DNA from: Planctomycetota bacterium
GTDB taxonomy: Bacteria > Planctomycetota > B15-G4
NCBI GenBank assembly: GCA_029245865.1
Contig: JAQWOM010000043.1
Location: 1-64,000 of the forward strand
Direction: 5' to 3'
Length of the DNA: 64,000 bases
Numbering within the stretch: the first letter of the stretch is position 1; each line of letters starts with the position of its first letter. Positions 16,759 through 26,409 of this stretch are shown in pieces. The notes beneath the pieces are model-generated. The model did no database searches and was not told the DNA's origin. It was given only the letters and a program-made list of their open reading frames with translations. Made by a program: the position numbers and the translations under genes.

Positions 16759-19061
16759 GAGTCTCCATGCGCCGCCGCGTCCGGAGCGGTAGAGGAGTTC
16801 GGCGTCGGGCTGGGCACCTCGGCCGGAGCTTGCCCGTTGAAGCCGGGGGGCCACTGGAATGGGCGCTCGTAGATTTCTTCTTCCAGGATTTCGTTGGAGC
16901 CCATGAACTGGCTTGTCGAGAGAAGGCCAAGAAGTTTCTCACTGCCAGCCACGGCTGCCTTTTTCGCTTCGGGACTCATCCCTGACACATAACCCAGTTC
17001 GGCTAACACCTTGGCCATCCTCAAGGCTCGCTCTTCTTCGCCGCCGCCGTTCGAGGACACCGAATTCACCGCAGGCATGGCGGCGTCATGGGCCATGTAA
17101 CGCTCCACAAACCTTCGGAAGACCGGCGCGATCTCCGGGTCAGAGAGGTCGAGCGGATGATTCTCATCCGGGTCCGCGAGCAAGTCGAAGAGACGTGTGG
17201 AGTGATCTCCGTCATTGCTCAGCAACCCGAAACGATTCTGTGTGAACTTGTATTGCTTGTCACGCAGTGACACATAGCGAACATTCTCAGCGATCACAGT
17301 CCGCTCGGACTCACCCGGATCGACACCGGCAGCATCGGGGATCAAACTGCGCCCGGCCCCCATCTCGCCCAGGCCGGCTACGTCGAGAACTGTCGCAGGC
17401 AAATCACGCATCTCGACGGGCCAGGGCACGCGTGACCCGCCGTATTGGTTCCGAGGCAATCGAAGGATCAGAGGCACGGCAAGATTGGTTTCGAACATCC
17501 AATCATGTTCGAAGAGTCCGTGATCAAAGAGCTCTTCACCGTGATCCGAAGTAAAAATCACCAACGTGTTGTCGGCGATTCCCAATTCATCCAGCAGTTC
17601 CAAGAGGCTCCCGAACATTTCGTCCGCGAACTGCACTCCTCCGTCATAGAGCGCATTGATGTGTGCGACATCACGCACCGGGTCGAAATGATCGCAACTC
17701 CAGGTCGGAAGATCGTCGTGTTCGCAGAAGCCTGCCTGCTGCTGCTTCATAATCCATTGACCGTGCTTTTGCCGGAACGGGTGAAAGTAGAGCCCCTCAT
17801 AGTCAGGGTCGTAGAGTTCATTGTACGGCGGCGGTGGGTCGTACGGTGTGTGTGTGGCGTAGTAGTGCACCATCGCAAAGAAAGGCCGGTCGGCATGCTC
17901 ACGGATCCAACTCTGCGCCTCCGTATTCACCAAACGCCGATCCACCGCCTGCCGCGTCTTGTTGTAGAGCGTCCATAGCAGCATGCGACTTCGCACGACG
18001 GACCACTTGCTGTGTCGATTGACAGCCTCGTGGCCCACAATGGTCTCGAAGTAAGTATCGAAACCATGCAGCAGGCCTGTGTCATTCGACAGCGTTCCCG
18101 TCAGGAAAGCGCCTGTGGCGTAGCCCTTCTCCTGCAAGGCTTGCGCCAGCGTCCGATTGGAACTGACATCGAGCTTCTGATCCGGCCACATCTTGATCAG
18201 CCCGTGCTCACGTGGGTACTTCCCCGTCAGGAAGCTACCGAAAGATGTCCACGTAAAGGGCGCCTGGACCCATGCGTGCTCAAAGACAACACCCTGCTCT
18301 GCGAGTCGATCCACATTTGGCGACACGGGAGGATCTCGATCGTAGCCGTAACTACCCAGTCGATCTTTTCGCAAAGCATCAACCACGACGAGCAACACGT
18401 TCGGTGCATCTTCTGGCGCGCCACCTTGACCAGCAACCAGAGACGCTTCACGTGCCATGGCCCAGGTCCCACCAACAGCCAGAACCACGACAACCACGAG
18501 GGTAAGAATTCGACCGGGTACGCGAAGAAGCCCCTCTTCGCGAACGAGCAGTCGCGCGCCAAGCGCCGCAACCAACACCCAGCCCAGAGTCAACAAAAGC
18601 CTCTTCCAGTGATGGAAGGGCAGCCCCCAGGAAAAATCCCAGAGTTGTTTCGTGTGCCAGTACAAATTCACAAACAGTGCGCAGCCGACCATCAATCGCG
18701 GCGCGAAAAGACTTTCGTCGTGACTGGCGAGTCGCCCTCGCCGCAACAGCAGCACTGCCAACGTGCAACCCACAGCTCCGATCACTCCGTAGTGCGCGGC
18801 TCCCAGCAACACCGTCGCCATGAGATCAACGCCATCGAGCGGGGGCACATCACCCAGCTTGCCCCAGAAGGCCATCCACGGCCCCATGCGAACGAAGAGG
18901 GCTTCCAGAGCACCCCAAGCCGCACCTAAAACGAGTCCTGAGGCCAGCGCCTGTCTCAAGGGGGTCACATGCACTCCTGCGGGGTCGGTGTCGTCATCGT
19001 AGAGGCTTCCCTTCGGTGAGACCACGATGCAACGGGGTTGTGTTGCCTCCATTCGTCCCAT
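16755..19061 (-). CDS. Membrane-anchored sulfatase-superfamily protein with Thr nucleophile position
   Basis: About 768 residues from the ATG at 19061; GTG 19091 and ATG 19052 are alternatives. Roughly five membrane segments occupy residues 38-205, followed by a periplasmic alkaline-phosphatase-superfamily domain. The metal ligand Asp is in NVLLVVVDALRKDRLG (about D228) and the DHG motif is in FTSDHGEELFDHGLFEHD. The site that holds Cys/Ser for formylglycine in true sulfatases reads QAPFTWTSFGSFLTG, with Thr in the nucleophile place and no CxPSR motif. This resembles LtaS- or EptA-like phosphotransferases and other Thr-type members. It therefore more likely transfers or cleaves a phospho-group on the glycan or lipid than a sulfate. 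It is divergent from the related + strand gene at 19113 and coupled to the GT4 gene downstream. Confidence 0.75.
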   Translation of the reverse strand: MGRMEATQPRCIVVSPKGSLYDDDTDPAGVHVTPLRQALASGLVLGAAWGALEALFVRMGPWMAFWGKLGDVPPLDGVDLMATVLLGAAHYGVIGAVGCTLAVLLLRRGRLASHDESLFAPRLMVGCALFVNLYWHTKQLWDFSWGLPFHHWKRLLLTLGWVLVAALGARLLVREEGLLRVPGRILTLVVVVVLAVGGTWAMAREASLVAGQGGAPEDAPNVLLVVVDALRKDRLGSYGYDRDPPVSPNVDRLAEQGVVFEHAWVQAPFTWTSFGSFLTGKYPREHGLIKMWPDQKLDVSSNRTLAQALQEKGYATGAFLTGTLSNDTGLLHGFDTYFETIVGHEAVNRHSKWSVVRSRMLLWTLYNKTRQAVDRRLVNTEAQSWIREHADRPFFAMVHYYATHTPYDPPPPYNELYDPDYEGLYFHPFRQKHGQWIMKQQQAGFCEHDDLPTWSCDHFDPVRDVAHINALYDGGVQFADEMFGSLLELLDELGIADNTLVIFTSDHGEELFDHGLFEHDWMFETNLAVPLILRLPRNQYGGSRVPWPVEMRDLPATVLDVAGLGEMGAGRSLIPDAAGVDPGESERTVIAENVRYVSLRDKQYKFTQNRFGLLSNDGDHSTRLFDLLADPDENHPLDLSDPEIAPVFRRFVERYMAHDAAMPAVNSVSSNGGGEEERALRMAKVLAELGYVSGMSPEAKKAAVAGSEKLLGLLSTSQFMGSNEILEEEIYERPFQWPPGFNGQAPAEVPSPTPNSSTAPDAAAHGDS

Positions 19062-19112
19062 AAGGCTAGGAAACTGGAGAGCCCCTGGCACCGACTGCTA
19101 ACCTCGCGGGCC

Positions 19113-22100
19113 ATGAGCGAACGCTCCAATCGTCGTATCCGCCGCACCAACCTTCCCTTGATCTTGTCCGTCGTGGGTCTGGTGTCGGCTGCCCTGTGGC
19201 CAGGTTCTCCCGGAGCCTGGATCCCTCTGCTGCTCTGCCCGGGCTGGGGACTGGCACGCCTTGTCTCCGTCATGGACCGGGGCTTCGGGGTTCTGGGATC
19301 CGCCTTATGCCTCTCTCCGCTGGTGCTCGGCGCCCTGGCCATGATGGGCGCCTGGCTCCACTGGCCCTCATCCCAGTTGGCGCTTGTGGTGCAGATCAGC
19401 TCGCTGAGCCTCTGCGTGGTGGGCCGCCTGCGCATGGAGTTCTACGACCGCTGGCAGGCGCGACAAACCCCCATCGAACACCCCATGCCCGAATGGCCCG
19501 CCAAGCTGTGGATCTGCGTGACCATCCTGCTGATTGCCCTTGGCGCAGCCTCTCATGTGGCACCTCTCGACGAAGCCGTTCTGGACTCTCCTCGTGTGAC
19601 CGTGGCGAGCGAAGCCTTGGCCTGGTCCCAAGGTGGCGAAGACCCCCTTGAAGCCGGCCGATCTCTCCCGCTCGGCTCGCTGCTTTCCTCTGCAGCGGCC
19701 TCCTTGGCCATCGCCTCGGGCCTGCATCCTCTCGAATCCTCCCAGCTGCTGGCACTCGCCGCCTTGCTCGCAGCTCTGCTGCTGGTTTCCGAGTCCATCT
19801 GCCGCCTCGAAGGCAACCGAGGCGCCGTCATGGCCATGGCCGCGCTGCTGCTGGGACTCAACCCACTCGCTCTCGCCTTCCTCTTGAGTTCGGGTGCCGA
19901 GCAACTGGGCCCCGAACACCTCACTGCCGACTTCTCACCGCTCCTCACGACGGCCATCTCTCCTTTCCTGAACGGATCGCCTCTCTCACTTGCTCTTGCT
20001 TTCACGGCGATGCTGCTTTCGGCGACGCTCTCCGTCCTTCGCCGTTCAAGCAAGCATGTCCCTCGACTCGCGATGCTCGCGGCTCTCGGCCTCACGCTGA
20101 CCGAACCACGCGCAACTGTCTTGCTCATGCCAGGCTGGTTGCTGGGCCTCTACTTCGCGCACCTGGCCTGCAAAGAGAGTCACGACAACGACCCCCAGCT
20201 CAACACATCCATTCGCCGCCCGGGCGAGCCACGCATCCTCAGGTCGCCGTTCTGGCGGCCTGCGCTTCATATCGCAGCCGGCACCGCGGCCGGCTTACTT
20301 CTCACAGGCGAACCCACATTCAACTGGGAGCTCTCGCGCATCGTGGTCTGGGGTCTCGTCGCCACGGTGGGACCTGGCTGCGTTCTTTTCATGCCCGGCA
20401 TTCGGCATCTAAATCGAAGCCCTGGGCGCGAGGCCTACTTCTTCCTCGGCCTGGTCTCCATCACGATCATGCTGGGAGTCAGCATGCAGTTCGCCGGAGA
20501 CAGCGGAGACCTCGTCGTTCGCCTGCTTGCTCTTGTGCTTGCAGTCCCTGCGGCCAACGGGGCGATGAAGGTCATGGCTCAGCATCACACGCGCGGAGCG
20601 GTCGTCCTCTGGTTGCTCGTGCTCATCACTCTCCCGGGCCCACTCGTTGTCCTTCGCGCAGAACGCGACAGCACACGCCCACTCCGGTGCCATGAACACG
20701 AGAGCGTCATCTGCTCGAGTCTCGGAACCCCACTCTCGACTTCACTCTCGGTCGTGCACGACCGAAGCCTCGACAATGCCGTACTCATCCTCGCCGAGCA
20801 GCCCGCGCCACAGAACCTGCATGCGATCTACCTTCTCTCCGGAAGGTCACTTGTCACCCCGCCCGATGAAAATGACGACTCGGAGCGCGGGCGTCTCGTA
20901 GCTCGCCTGGTTGGTGGCGATGGCACAGCCCTACCCAAGCTCCGCGGACTGCCCGGCATCGAAGGCCGAGAAATCTGGTCTATCCACCAGGGCGACTCCT
21001 GGCCAGGTTTCACCACCGAGCGCTCCGTGGGTGACCTGCTGATCGAACGTGCAAAGCTTCCTGATGTGATCCTGGTCACCGTTTCCAGCCTGCGCGTGGA
21101 TCGAGTTGACCAGACTTTCATGCCACGCCTGACCGCGCGCGCCCAGCGTGGCTTGATGTTTGAAACGGCCATCACGCCATTCCCCTCCACAACCCCCGGC
21201 CTGGCCACCTTGCTCTCAGGTCTTGACCCTGCTGAACACAACGTGCGGGCAGCAGATCGTCGACTCGCTGGCGACATCCACGGCCTGCAACGCCAACTGG
21301 CCGAACGTGGCTACCGTTCCTCGGCGATCGTTGCACTTGAAGCAGGGTCCGGACTGTTAACCGGCTTTGAACAGGTGCGTGCAGAGCCAGAACTCGATGC
21401 AGACCAGATCGTGGAACTCGCGCTTCAGCAACTCAGCTTGGCGGACCCACGCCCGGTGTTCCTCTGGGTTCACATCTCCGATCTCGAAATGCCCTACAAC
21501 GTCCCGGATTCGATGCGCAATCTGGCCACCGGCGAAGAGATCTTTCCCACGGACCCCGACCTCTCAGCCACTCACTACGGACTGGTGTCCAATCCGCCGG
21601 ACGAGAGTGGCCTTCACGAGGTGGAACTTCAGACGGGCGTCGCCCAGTACGACAAGTTGGTCAAAGTCGTCGATCGCGCCCTGGGCCGCCTTCTCTCGTC
21701 CGTGCCTGACGACGACCTCCTCGCCGTGACAGCCCCCCATGGCACGAGTCTTGGCGAACACACCGCGTACTTCATGAACGGCCAAGATCTCTTCGAGCCC
21801 TCGATTCACGTGCCGCTCATTGTCAGCGGCGGCGGCATGCCAGTCAGCCGTAGCGCGAGCCTCACAAGCTTGGCCGATGTTCCGGATCTGCTGCTCAAGG
21901 GCCGACTTCCGGATCGCCAACGAGTCATGCTCGAAAGCGACTGGCGCCCTGGCCTCGGAACCGGCCCGAGCTACCCACCTCACCTCGACCCCACCGTACG
22001 CGGCGCAGCCCGTCGAATCTGGGGCGAGAGAACAGCCACGGACGTCACCTTGCTCACCGTCGAGCCGATTCCTGGCCGACCCGCAGAAGGCATCGCCTTC

Positions 22101-22211
22101 GACCTCTTGACCGACCCTGACGAGATGCACGGTGTCCCCGCAGACCCCTACGAACTCAGGCGCATCGACAGCTGGCGGCGCAAAGGCCTCCCGGCAAGCC
22201 TCGACAACTGA
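19113..22211 (+). CDS. Polytopic membrane protein with degenerate sulfatase-like domain
   Basis: This 1032-residue protein is the only + strand gene inside the glycan locus. Residues 1-530 hold about a dozen hydrophobic segments with the look of a GT39-type membrane module. From about residue 650 a sulfatase-like domain follows: PDVILVTVSSLRVDRVD, then FPSTTPGLATLLSG (Thr nucleophile position), and a C-terminal GEHTAYFMNGQDLFEPSIHV. Two metal-binding positions look lost: Ser658 replaces the Asp of the usual V-D-T/A-L motif, and the DHG motif reads Pro875-His-Gly. The domain is therefore probably not a metal-dependent hydrolase. The ATG at 19113 was chosen because upstream codons overlap the divergent promoter area. 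It converges on the toroid protein at 22239. Confidence 0.65.
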   Translation: MSERSNRRIRRTNLPLILSVVGLVSAALWPGSPGAWIPLLLCPGWGLARLVSVMDRGFGVLGSALCLSPLVLGALAMMGAWLHWPSSQLALVVQISSLSLCVVGRLRMEFYDRWQARQTPIEHPMPEWPAKLWICVTILLIALGAASHVAPLDEAVLDSPRVTVASEALAWSQGGEDPLEAGRSLPLGSLLSSAAASLAIASGLHPLESSQLLALAALLAALLLVSESICRLEGNRGAVMAMAALLLGLNPLALAFLLSSGAEQLGPEHLTADFSPLLTTAISPFLNGSPLSLALAFTAMLLSATLSVLRRSSKHVPRLAMLAALGLTLTEPRATVLLMPGWLLGLYFAHLACKESHDNDPQLNTSIRRPGEPRILRSPFWRPALHIAAGTAAGLLLTGEPTFNWELSRIVVWGLVATVGPGCVLFMPGIRHLNRSPGREAYFFLGLVSITIMLGVSMQFAGDSGDLVVRLLALVLAVPAANGAMKVMAQHHTRGAVVLWLLVLITLPGPLVVLRAERDSTRPLRCHEHESVICSSLGTPLSTSLSVVHDRSLDNAVLILAEQPAPQNLHAIYLLSGRSLVTPPDENDDSERGRLVARLVGGDGTALPKLRGLPGIEGREIWSIHQGDSWPGFTTERSVGDLLIERAKLPDVILVTVSSLRVDRVDQTFMPRLTARAQRGLMFETAITPFPSTTPGLATLLSGLDPAEHNVRAADRRLAGDIHGLQRQLAERGYRSSAIVALEAGSGLLTGFEQVRAEPELDADQIVELALQQLSLADPRPVFLWVHISDLEMPYNVPDSMRNLATGEEIFPTDPDLSATHYGLVSNPPDESGLHEVELQTGVAQYDKLVKVVDRALGRLLSSVPDDDLLAVTAPHGTSLGEHTAYFMNGQDLFEPSIHVPLIVSGGGMPVSRSASLTSLADVPDLLLKGRLPDRQRVMLESDWRPGLGTGPSYPPHLDPTVRGAARRIWGERTATDVTLLTVEPIPGRPAEGIAFDLLTDPDEMHGVPADPYELRRIDSWRRKGLPASLDN

Positions 22212-22238
22212 GGGTCAAGGGCTCACGCGGCCTCGTGT

Positions 22239-24134
22239 TCAAGAACCCCGAGGCGGATCCGCCCGCCACGTACCACGGACATTCAGCGTGACGTCCCCGC
22301 CCTTCGAAATCACTTCGACGAGCGCGCCCTTCTTCTGCAGGCTGGCCCCTGACGCAGACAGCTCGACATGCCCTAAACCCTGCGGCAGCAGGTAGCGAAC
22401 CGTCCCCCGCACATCTTTCAGGTGCAGTGAATCGTCCAGGTCAACGCCGTCCTCGTGGAAGCTGTAACGGCGTACGGTTCGGCTCCCAGGCACACGTGCC
22501 CCTGTTCGGTCGGCCAGCGCGCCCTCGAAAAGGACGCTTTCGCCGTCATAGGCATGCACCGTCAACTGATCCAGATGCGAAGCAGTCCAGGGACTCGCGT
22601 CACGAAAGCTTCTCAGGAGGATATGGCGCAAAGGATAGAAGAGCCCCCGCAACAATCCGCGCCTCGACTTGAGCTCAATGGTCGCCACATAGAGGCGAAA
22701 GCGGAGGTCCGCTCGCTGTTCGCGCAACACACGAAAAACATTGCGCAACCGTCCGGGGGCCCCCACGGGGCGCAGCAAAAAACTCCCGGGTCGCAGACGC
22801 CCAAAGCGCCGGCGAAGCATGCGCTCCACGGGAAGCGACCTGTCATCGGATGCCAACACAAGGGACTGCAAGCTTCCGCCTCCCAGGTCACAGCCAAAAA
22901 GGTTGCTCGCCCCAAGGGTCCGCCCCCGAAGAACAGCGGTGTATCGAGAGCGCTCGACGTGCAACAGGCCACTGTCTTTCAGGTCCACATCAACAGGGTC
23001 GCGGGGCACAACCCTCACCGGGACATCATCGATAACACGAGCGATCCAGGCGGCATGGCCTGACCAGAACACACGGCACTGAAAGTTCACACCACGCCCG
23101 TGATGACTGTCGGCCCCTCCATCCAGCGGATCGATATGGGCAATCCATGACTCCATGGCGCGCCCGGCTTCATCTTGGAAAAGCGGTTCCTTGAGCACAC
23201 GCGAACCAACCTGCAGCGCATAGACATCGAACGGGTGACTGGCAACTTCATAGTCACTTTCCCAGTACCAAGCCTTCGCCTCGTTGTTCAGCACCTTATG
23301 ACCGAGGCCATCTCGAAAGGCAATCAACGCACGCAAGCTGGCATCGACCCGCTCTTTCTGGCTCTCACTCAACGTCGCATCCACGCCCTCCATCTGCTTC
23401 AGCACCTCGTGCACATACAGCACGAATCCAGGTGTCCGCGAGTGATAGAAAGTCGAGGTGTCGGCAAGCCCCGGGTGAGTGCAATGATCGGTGTGTGCGG
23501 GGATGTAAGGCGCCACCCCATCGGGTGAAAGTTCCTCGAGCGCGGAGGCACAACCCGCCAAGGCGTCATCCGCCCAGTCGCTCCGCCCCATCAAGCGCGC
23601 CGCGCGGGCAACTCCGGTAGCAGCCCACAGGCGCTGTGCTGTAATCGGCCGGCCACGGGCCGCGTGACGCAAGTAGCCTTCGACATGTTGATCCAGCGCC
23701 GCCAGACAGCGCTCTTCATCGACACGATCCAGCAACCCCGGAACCTCTTCGAGAATCGTGGCGATGGCATCTGCACACGCCCCGCCATCAATCGCGTTCG
23801 TGGAAGCATTGCGGTGATCGACTCTCCCCGGCAGGAAGACCGGAACTCGGCTCTCTGGATCGAGACCGAGATGGTCCACAGCACGCAAGACCTGCCGCTT
23901 CCCTCGCTCGAGATAGTCTTCCTCGCGAGTGAAGCGCCAAGCCTCAAGATTGATCACCGACGCGTACACGATCTTGCCGGTGTGCTCGACCCGGTGCCGA
24001 GGGCAGATCAGAGCTCCATCCGGCCCGGTCAGTTTCTCGAAGAAGTTGGACAATCCGCGCAAGATCCCCAGCCGCAACTGGACGTGATCTGCCATGCGCG
24101 TCTTCCCGGTCCCCGGAGCCGGTGCAAAACTCAA
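22239..24134 (-). CDS. Alpha-toroid plus beta-sandwich protein, polysaccharide-lyase-like, function unassigned
   Basis: This 631-residue protein has no signal peptide. Residues about 20-370 are helical with repeated hairpins (LRGLSNFFEKL, ADAIATILEEVP, WAATGVARAARLMG), consistent with an alpha/alpha toroid. Residues about 385-625 are beta-rich, with FHEDGVDLDDSLHL and VELSASGASLQKKGALVEV. This order is that of heparinase II/III-, alginate-lyase- and hyaluronate-lyase-like enzymes, but I cannot align catalytic residues with confidence. Candidates are His/Tyr/Asn in VDHRNASTNAIDGG and HTDHCTHPGL. The TTG start makes a TTGA overlap with the upstream GT4 gene; ATG 24095 is an alternative. It may edit or recycle the glycan made by the locus. 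Confidence 0.45.
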   Translation of the reverse strand: MSFAPAPGTGKTRMADHVQLRLGILRGLSNFFEKLTGPDGALICPRHRVEHTGKIVYASVINLEAWRFTREEDYLERGKRQVLRAVDHLGLDPESRVPVFLPGRVDHRNASTNAIDGGACADAIATILEEVPGLLDRVDEERCLAALDQHVEGYLRHAARGRPITAQRLWAATGVARAARLMGRSDWADDALAGCASALEELSPDGVAPYIPAHTDHCTHPGLADTSTFYHSRTPGFVLYVHEVLKQMEGVDATLSESQKERVDASLRALIAFRDGLGHKVLNNEAKAWYWESDYEVASHPFDVYALQVGSRVLKEPLFQDEAGRAMESWIAHIDPLDGGADSHHGRGVNFQCRVFWSGHAAWIARVIDDVPVRVVPRDPVDVDLKDSGLLHVERSRYTAVLRGRTLGASNLFGCDLGGGSLQSLVLASDDRSLPVERMLRRRFGRLRPGSFLLRPVGAPGRLRNVFRVLREQRADLRFRLYVATIELKSRRGLLRGLFYPLRHILLRSFRDASPWTASHLDQLTVHAYDGESVLFEGALADRTGARVPGSRTVRRYSFHEDGVDLDDSLHLKDVRGTVRYLLPQGLGHVELSASGASLQKKGALVEVISKGGDVTLNVRGTWRADPPRGS

Positions 24135-25189
24135 GACCCGCCCTCCATCTCGGCGACCAACCGCGGAATCAGCTGCTTCAGGTCATGTCCGCTCAGAACG
24201 ATCTCCCGGAGCTCTCGGCCCAACTCCTCGCGCTCACCTTGTGACATCGCCAGCAAGTTTTCGAGACGCTCCCTGAGCGCAGCGATGTCTCCCTGCGGAA
24301 ACATGAGGCGTTCAGCCAACTCGCTGCCCAACACCTGCTCAAAGGATTCATTGCAGGTCAGCACAGGCGTCGCGCAGGCCATGGCTTCCAACACAACCTT
24401 GTCCACGCTCCCGGTTCGGCTTGCATTCACCAGCAGTTGAGCGCGTTTCATGGCAGCGGCGATCTCTGGATAGCTCACAGCCCCAAGCAACTGCACATTT
24501 CCAACGGCTGCTGCCTGTACACGCAAGGCATCTCGGTAAGCTTCATCCTGGGACAGAAGAATATCCCCGGCAATCTGCACAACGGGTTGGGCGTCACGAG
24601 TGCCGGCGAGTCCCTCAACCGCCTCGAGGATTTCGTGGTGGCCTTTACTCGGGGCGAGCCGGCCGACGGACAGTACGTCCACCGACCGAGGTTCATCTCC
24701 CGGCGAAAAATAGTCGCAATCAATCCCATGCCCTGTCACGACTCGCTTACCCACCGAAGATTCCAATCGGAATGATTCGGCCGACGCCGTGAAAATCTTA
24801 CGAACCAAGGGCATCGACATCTTGAGCGAGGCATCGACTCCCTTGTGCGTGTACCAGAGGTACACCGGAATCCCCCGAGGCACCGTGACTGGCGCTGCAT
24901 AGAGAACGAACTTGGGCACCATGTGAGCCAGCAGTGCATCCGGGCGTCGATCGCCTCGCATTCCGAGCAGCACCGAGAGCAAGCGCTGCTCCATGCCGAG
25001 CAACCCGGCGCCGCGTTCTTTCCCCAGCGACTCCACGGTCACGTGGTCTGGCAAGGCCGTCTCACCAACTCGCTGCGCGATCACGGTGAGACGGTCCACG
25101 TGCTGCGCCAAGATCTCGCACCAGCGATGAAAGAAGCCCAGCACGGCATCCTGCCGGTCGAGCACTTGCGTCAAGAGGACGATGTGCAT
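24131..25189 (-). CDS. Glycosyltransferase family 4 protein
   Basis: A GT-B enzyme of 352 residues that starts MHIVLLTQVLDRQDAVLGFF. The donor-binding half shows LSVGRLAPSKGHHEILEAV, VVQIAGDILLSQDE, LLGAVSYPEIAAAMKRAQ and VNASRTGSVDKVVLEAMACA, the last carrying the conserved Glu pair region with its first Glu apparently replaced (TGSVDK). It overlaps the upstream GT4 gene by 19 bp and the downstream toroid gene by 4 bp. The role is addition of one sugar in the cytoplasm; donor and linkage are unknown. Confidence 0.85.
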   Translation of the reverse strand: MHIVLLTQVLDRQDAVLGFFHRWCEILAQHVDRLTVIAQRVGETALPDHVTVESLGKERGAGLLGMEQRLLSVLLGMRGDRRPDALLAHMVPKFVLYAAPVTVPRGIPVYLWYTHKGVDASLKMSMPLVRKIFTASAESFRLESSVGKRVVTGHGIDCDYFSPGDEPRSVDVLSVGRLAPSKGHHEILEAVEGLAGTRDAQPVVQIAGDILLSQDEAYRDALRVQAAAVGNVQLLGAVSYPEIAAAMKRAQLLVNASRTGSVDKVVLEAMACATPVLTCNESFEQVLGSELAERLMFPQGDIAALRERLENLLAMSQGEREELGRELREIVLSGHDLKQLIPRLVAEMEGGS

Positions 25190-26409
25190 GACGGCGCAGC
25201 ATGACCGCTGCCTAGCGTGGTCTCCAGTGCAAGGTCCGCTTCAGCAGGAATCGGGATCGATTGACCGCCCAGCAGTTCCTCGTAGACCGCTGCGAGACGC
25301 GCGGCAACGGCACCGGCTCCCATGTGGCTTCGATCGCGGGACAGGGCAGCTTGAGACATGGCAGCCCGCTGCGAAGGGCTCCCAGCCAGTTGAGCCAGAG
25401 CGATGGCCAGCGACTCGGGATCGCCAGGATGGGCCAGCCATCCATCCACGCGGTCTCGCACCAGTTCAGGTACACCACCGACCGCTGTGGCCACCACGGG
25501 CAGCCCTGCCTCCAGCGCCTCGGCAACAACCTGGGGCAAGCCTTCCGACTGCGAACTCTGAAGCAAAAGATCCAGGGCGCCGTACACAGCCCCGAGATCT
25601 GGACGTGCAGGAAGAAAGAGGACGCCCTCGGTCTTTTCGATCTCTGCGCGGGCCTCACGCAACAACGTCCCCCCTCCGACCACCAGCAAGCGCACCCGCT
25701 GCTGGGTCCTCCGCAATCGTCGAAAGGCCTCCAGCGCAAGCGGGAGATTTTTGACGGGCTCGAACCGACCGACCCAACCCACCAACACGTCCTCAGATGC
25801 GACACCCAACGCATGGCGAAGGGCGCTGCCTGCGATCTTGTCGGCAGCCGTTCGCTTCCTGTCGATCCCGGGCGGAATGACCTCATACTGCTCTGGACTT
25901 CCCACGCCGTGTTTTTCAATGAGCTGGTCGCGCACTTCGGTTGCCACCGCGATCAACTTATCTGTTCGCCTGGCAAGAAAGGCCTCTGTCGCCGCGAAGG
26001 CGCGTGACCTCAACGCCCCGAAGTAACCCGACAGCACATGGCCGTGGAAGGTATGCACACGAAAAGGCGTCGGCCGCCCTGCACCTGCTGCCAGTCTGCC
26101 CAGAAGCCCCGCTTTCGCGGTGTGGGTGTGCACCACGGCAGGCTGTACTTCACGCACCAATCGACGCAGTGCCGCGGAAGCGCGGAGGTCGTTCTGCGGC
26201 CGGATCGCGCGACCGAGTTCAGGGATGACGCGCACATCGATTCCTGCTGCACGTGCTTCGCCCACGAGGTCTTGCTCGCCTACAGCAGCCGCTCCCGTCG
26301 CAAGCACTGTTCGCCAACCATGGCGACGTAAAGGCTCGGTGATTCGGATCACGTGCCGAGCAGGCCCCCCCATGTTCAAGCGCGAGATGACACGAAGCAG
26401 TTCAGGCAT
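25171..26409 (-). CDS. Glycosyltransferase family 4 protein
   Basis: This GT4 enzyme has 412 residues from the ATG at 26409 (MPELLRVISRLNMGGPARHV), which overlaps the epimerase stop by 8 bp. The frame extends to 26436, but the ATG gives the usual N-terminus with the glycine-rich NMGGPARHV loop. Further motifs are HTHTAKAGLLGRLAA, VGRFEPVKNLPLALEAF and the EX7E in SEGLPQVVAEALEAG. It resembles enzymes that add the second or third sugar in EPS assembly. It is the second gene of the - strand glycan run, after the epimerase. Confidence 0.9.
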   Translation of the reverse strand: MPELLRVISRLNMGGPARHVIRITEPLRRHGWRTVLATGAAAVGEQDLVGEARAAGIDVRVIPELGRAIRPQNDLRASAALRRLVREVQPAVVHTHTAKAGLLGRLAAGAGRPTPFRVHTFHGHVLSGYFGALRSRAFAATEAFLARRTDKLIAVATEVRDQLIEKHGVGSPEQYEVIPPGIDRKRTAADKIAGSALRHALGVASEDVLVGWVGRFEPVKNLPLALEAFRRLRRTQQRVRLLVVGGGTLLREARAEIEKTEGVLFLPARPDLGAVYGALDLLLQSSQSEGLPQVVAEALEAGLPVVATAVGGVPELVRDRVDGWLAHPGDPESLAIALAQLAGSPSQRAAMSQAALSRDRSHMGAGAVAARLAAVYEELLGGQSIPIPAEADLALETTLGSGHAAPSCTSSS

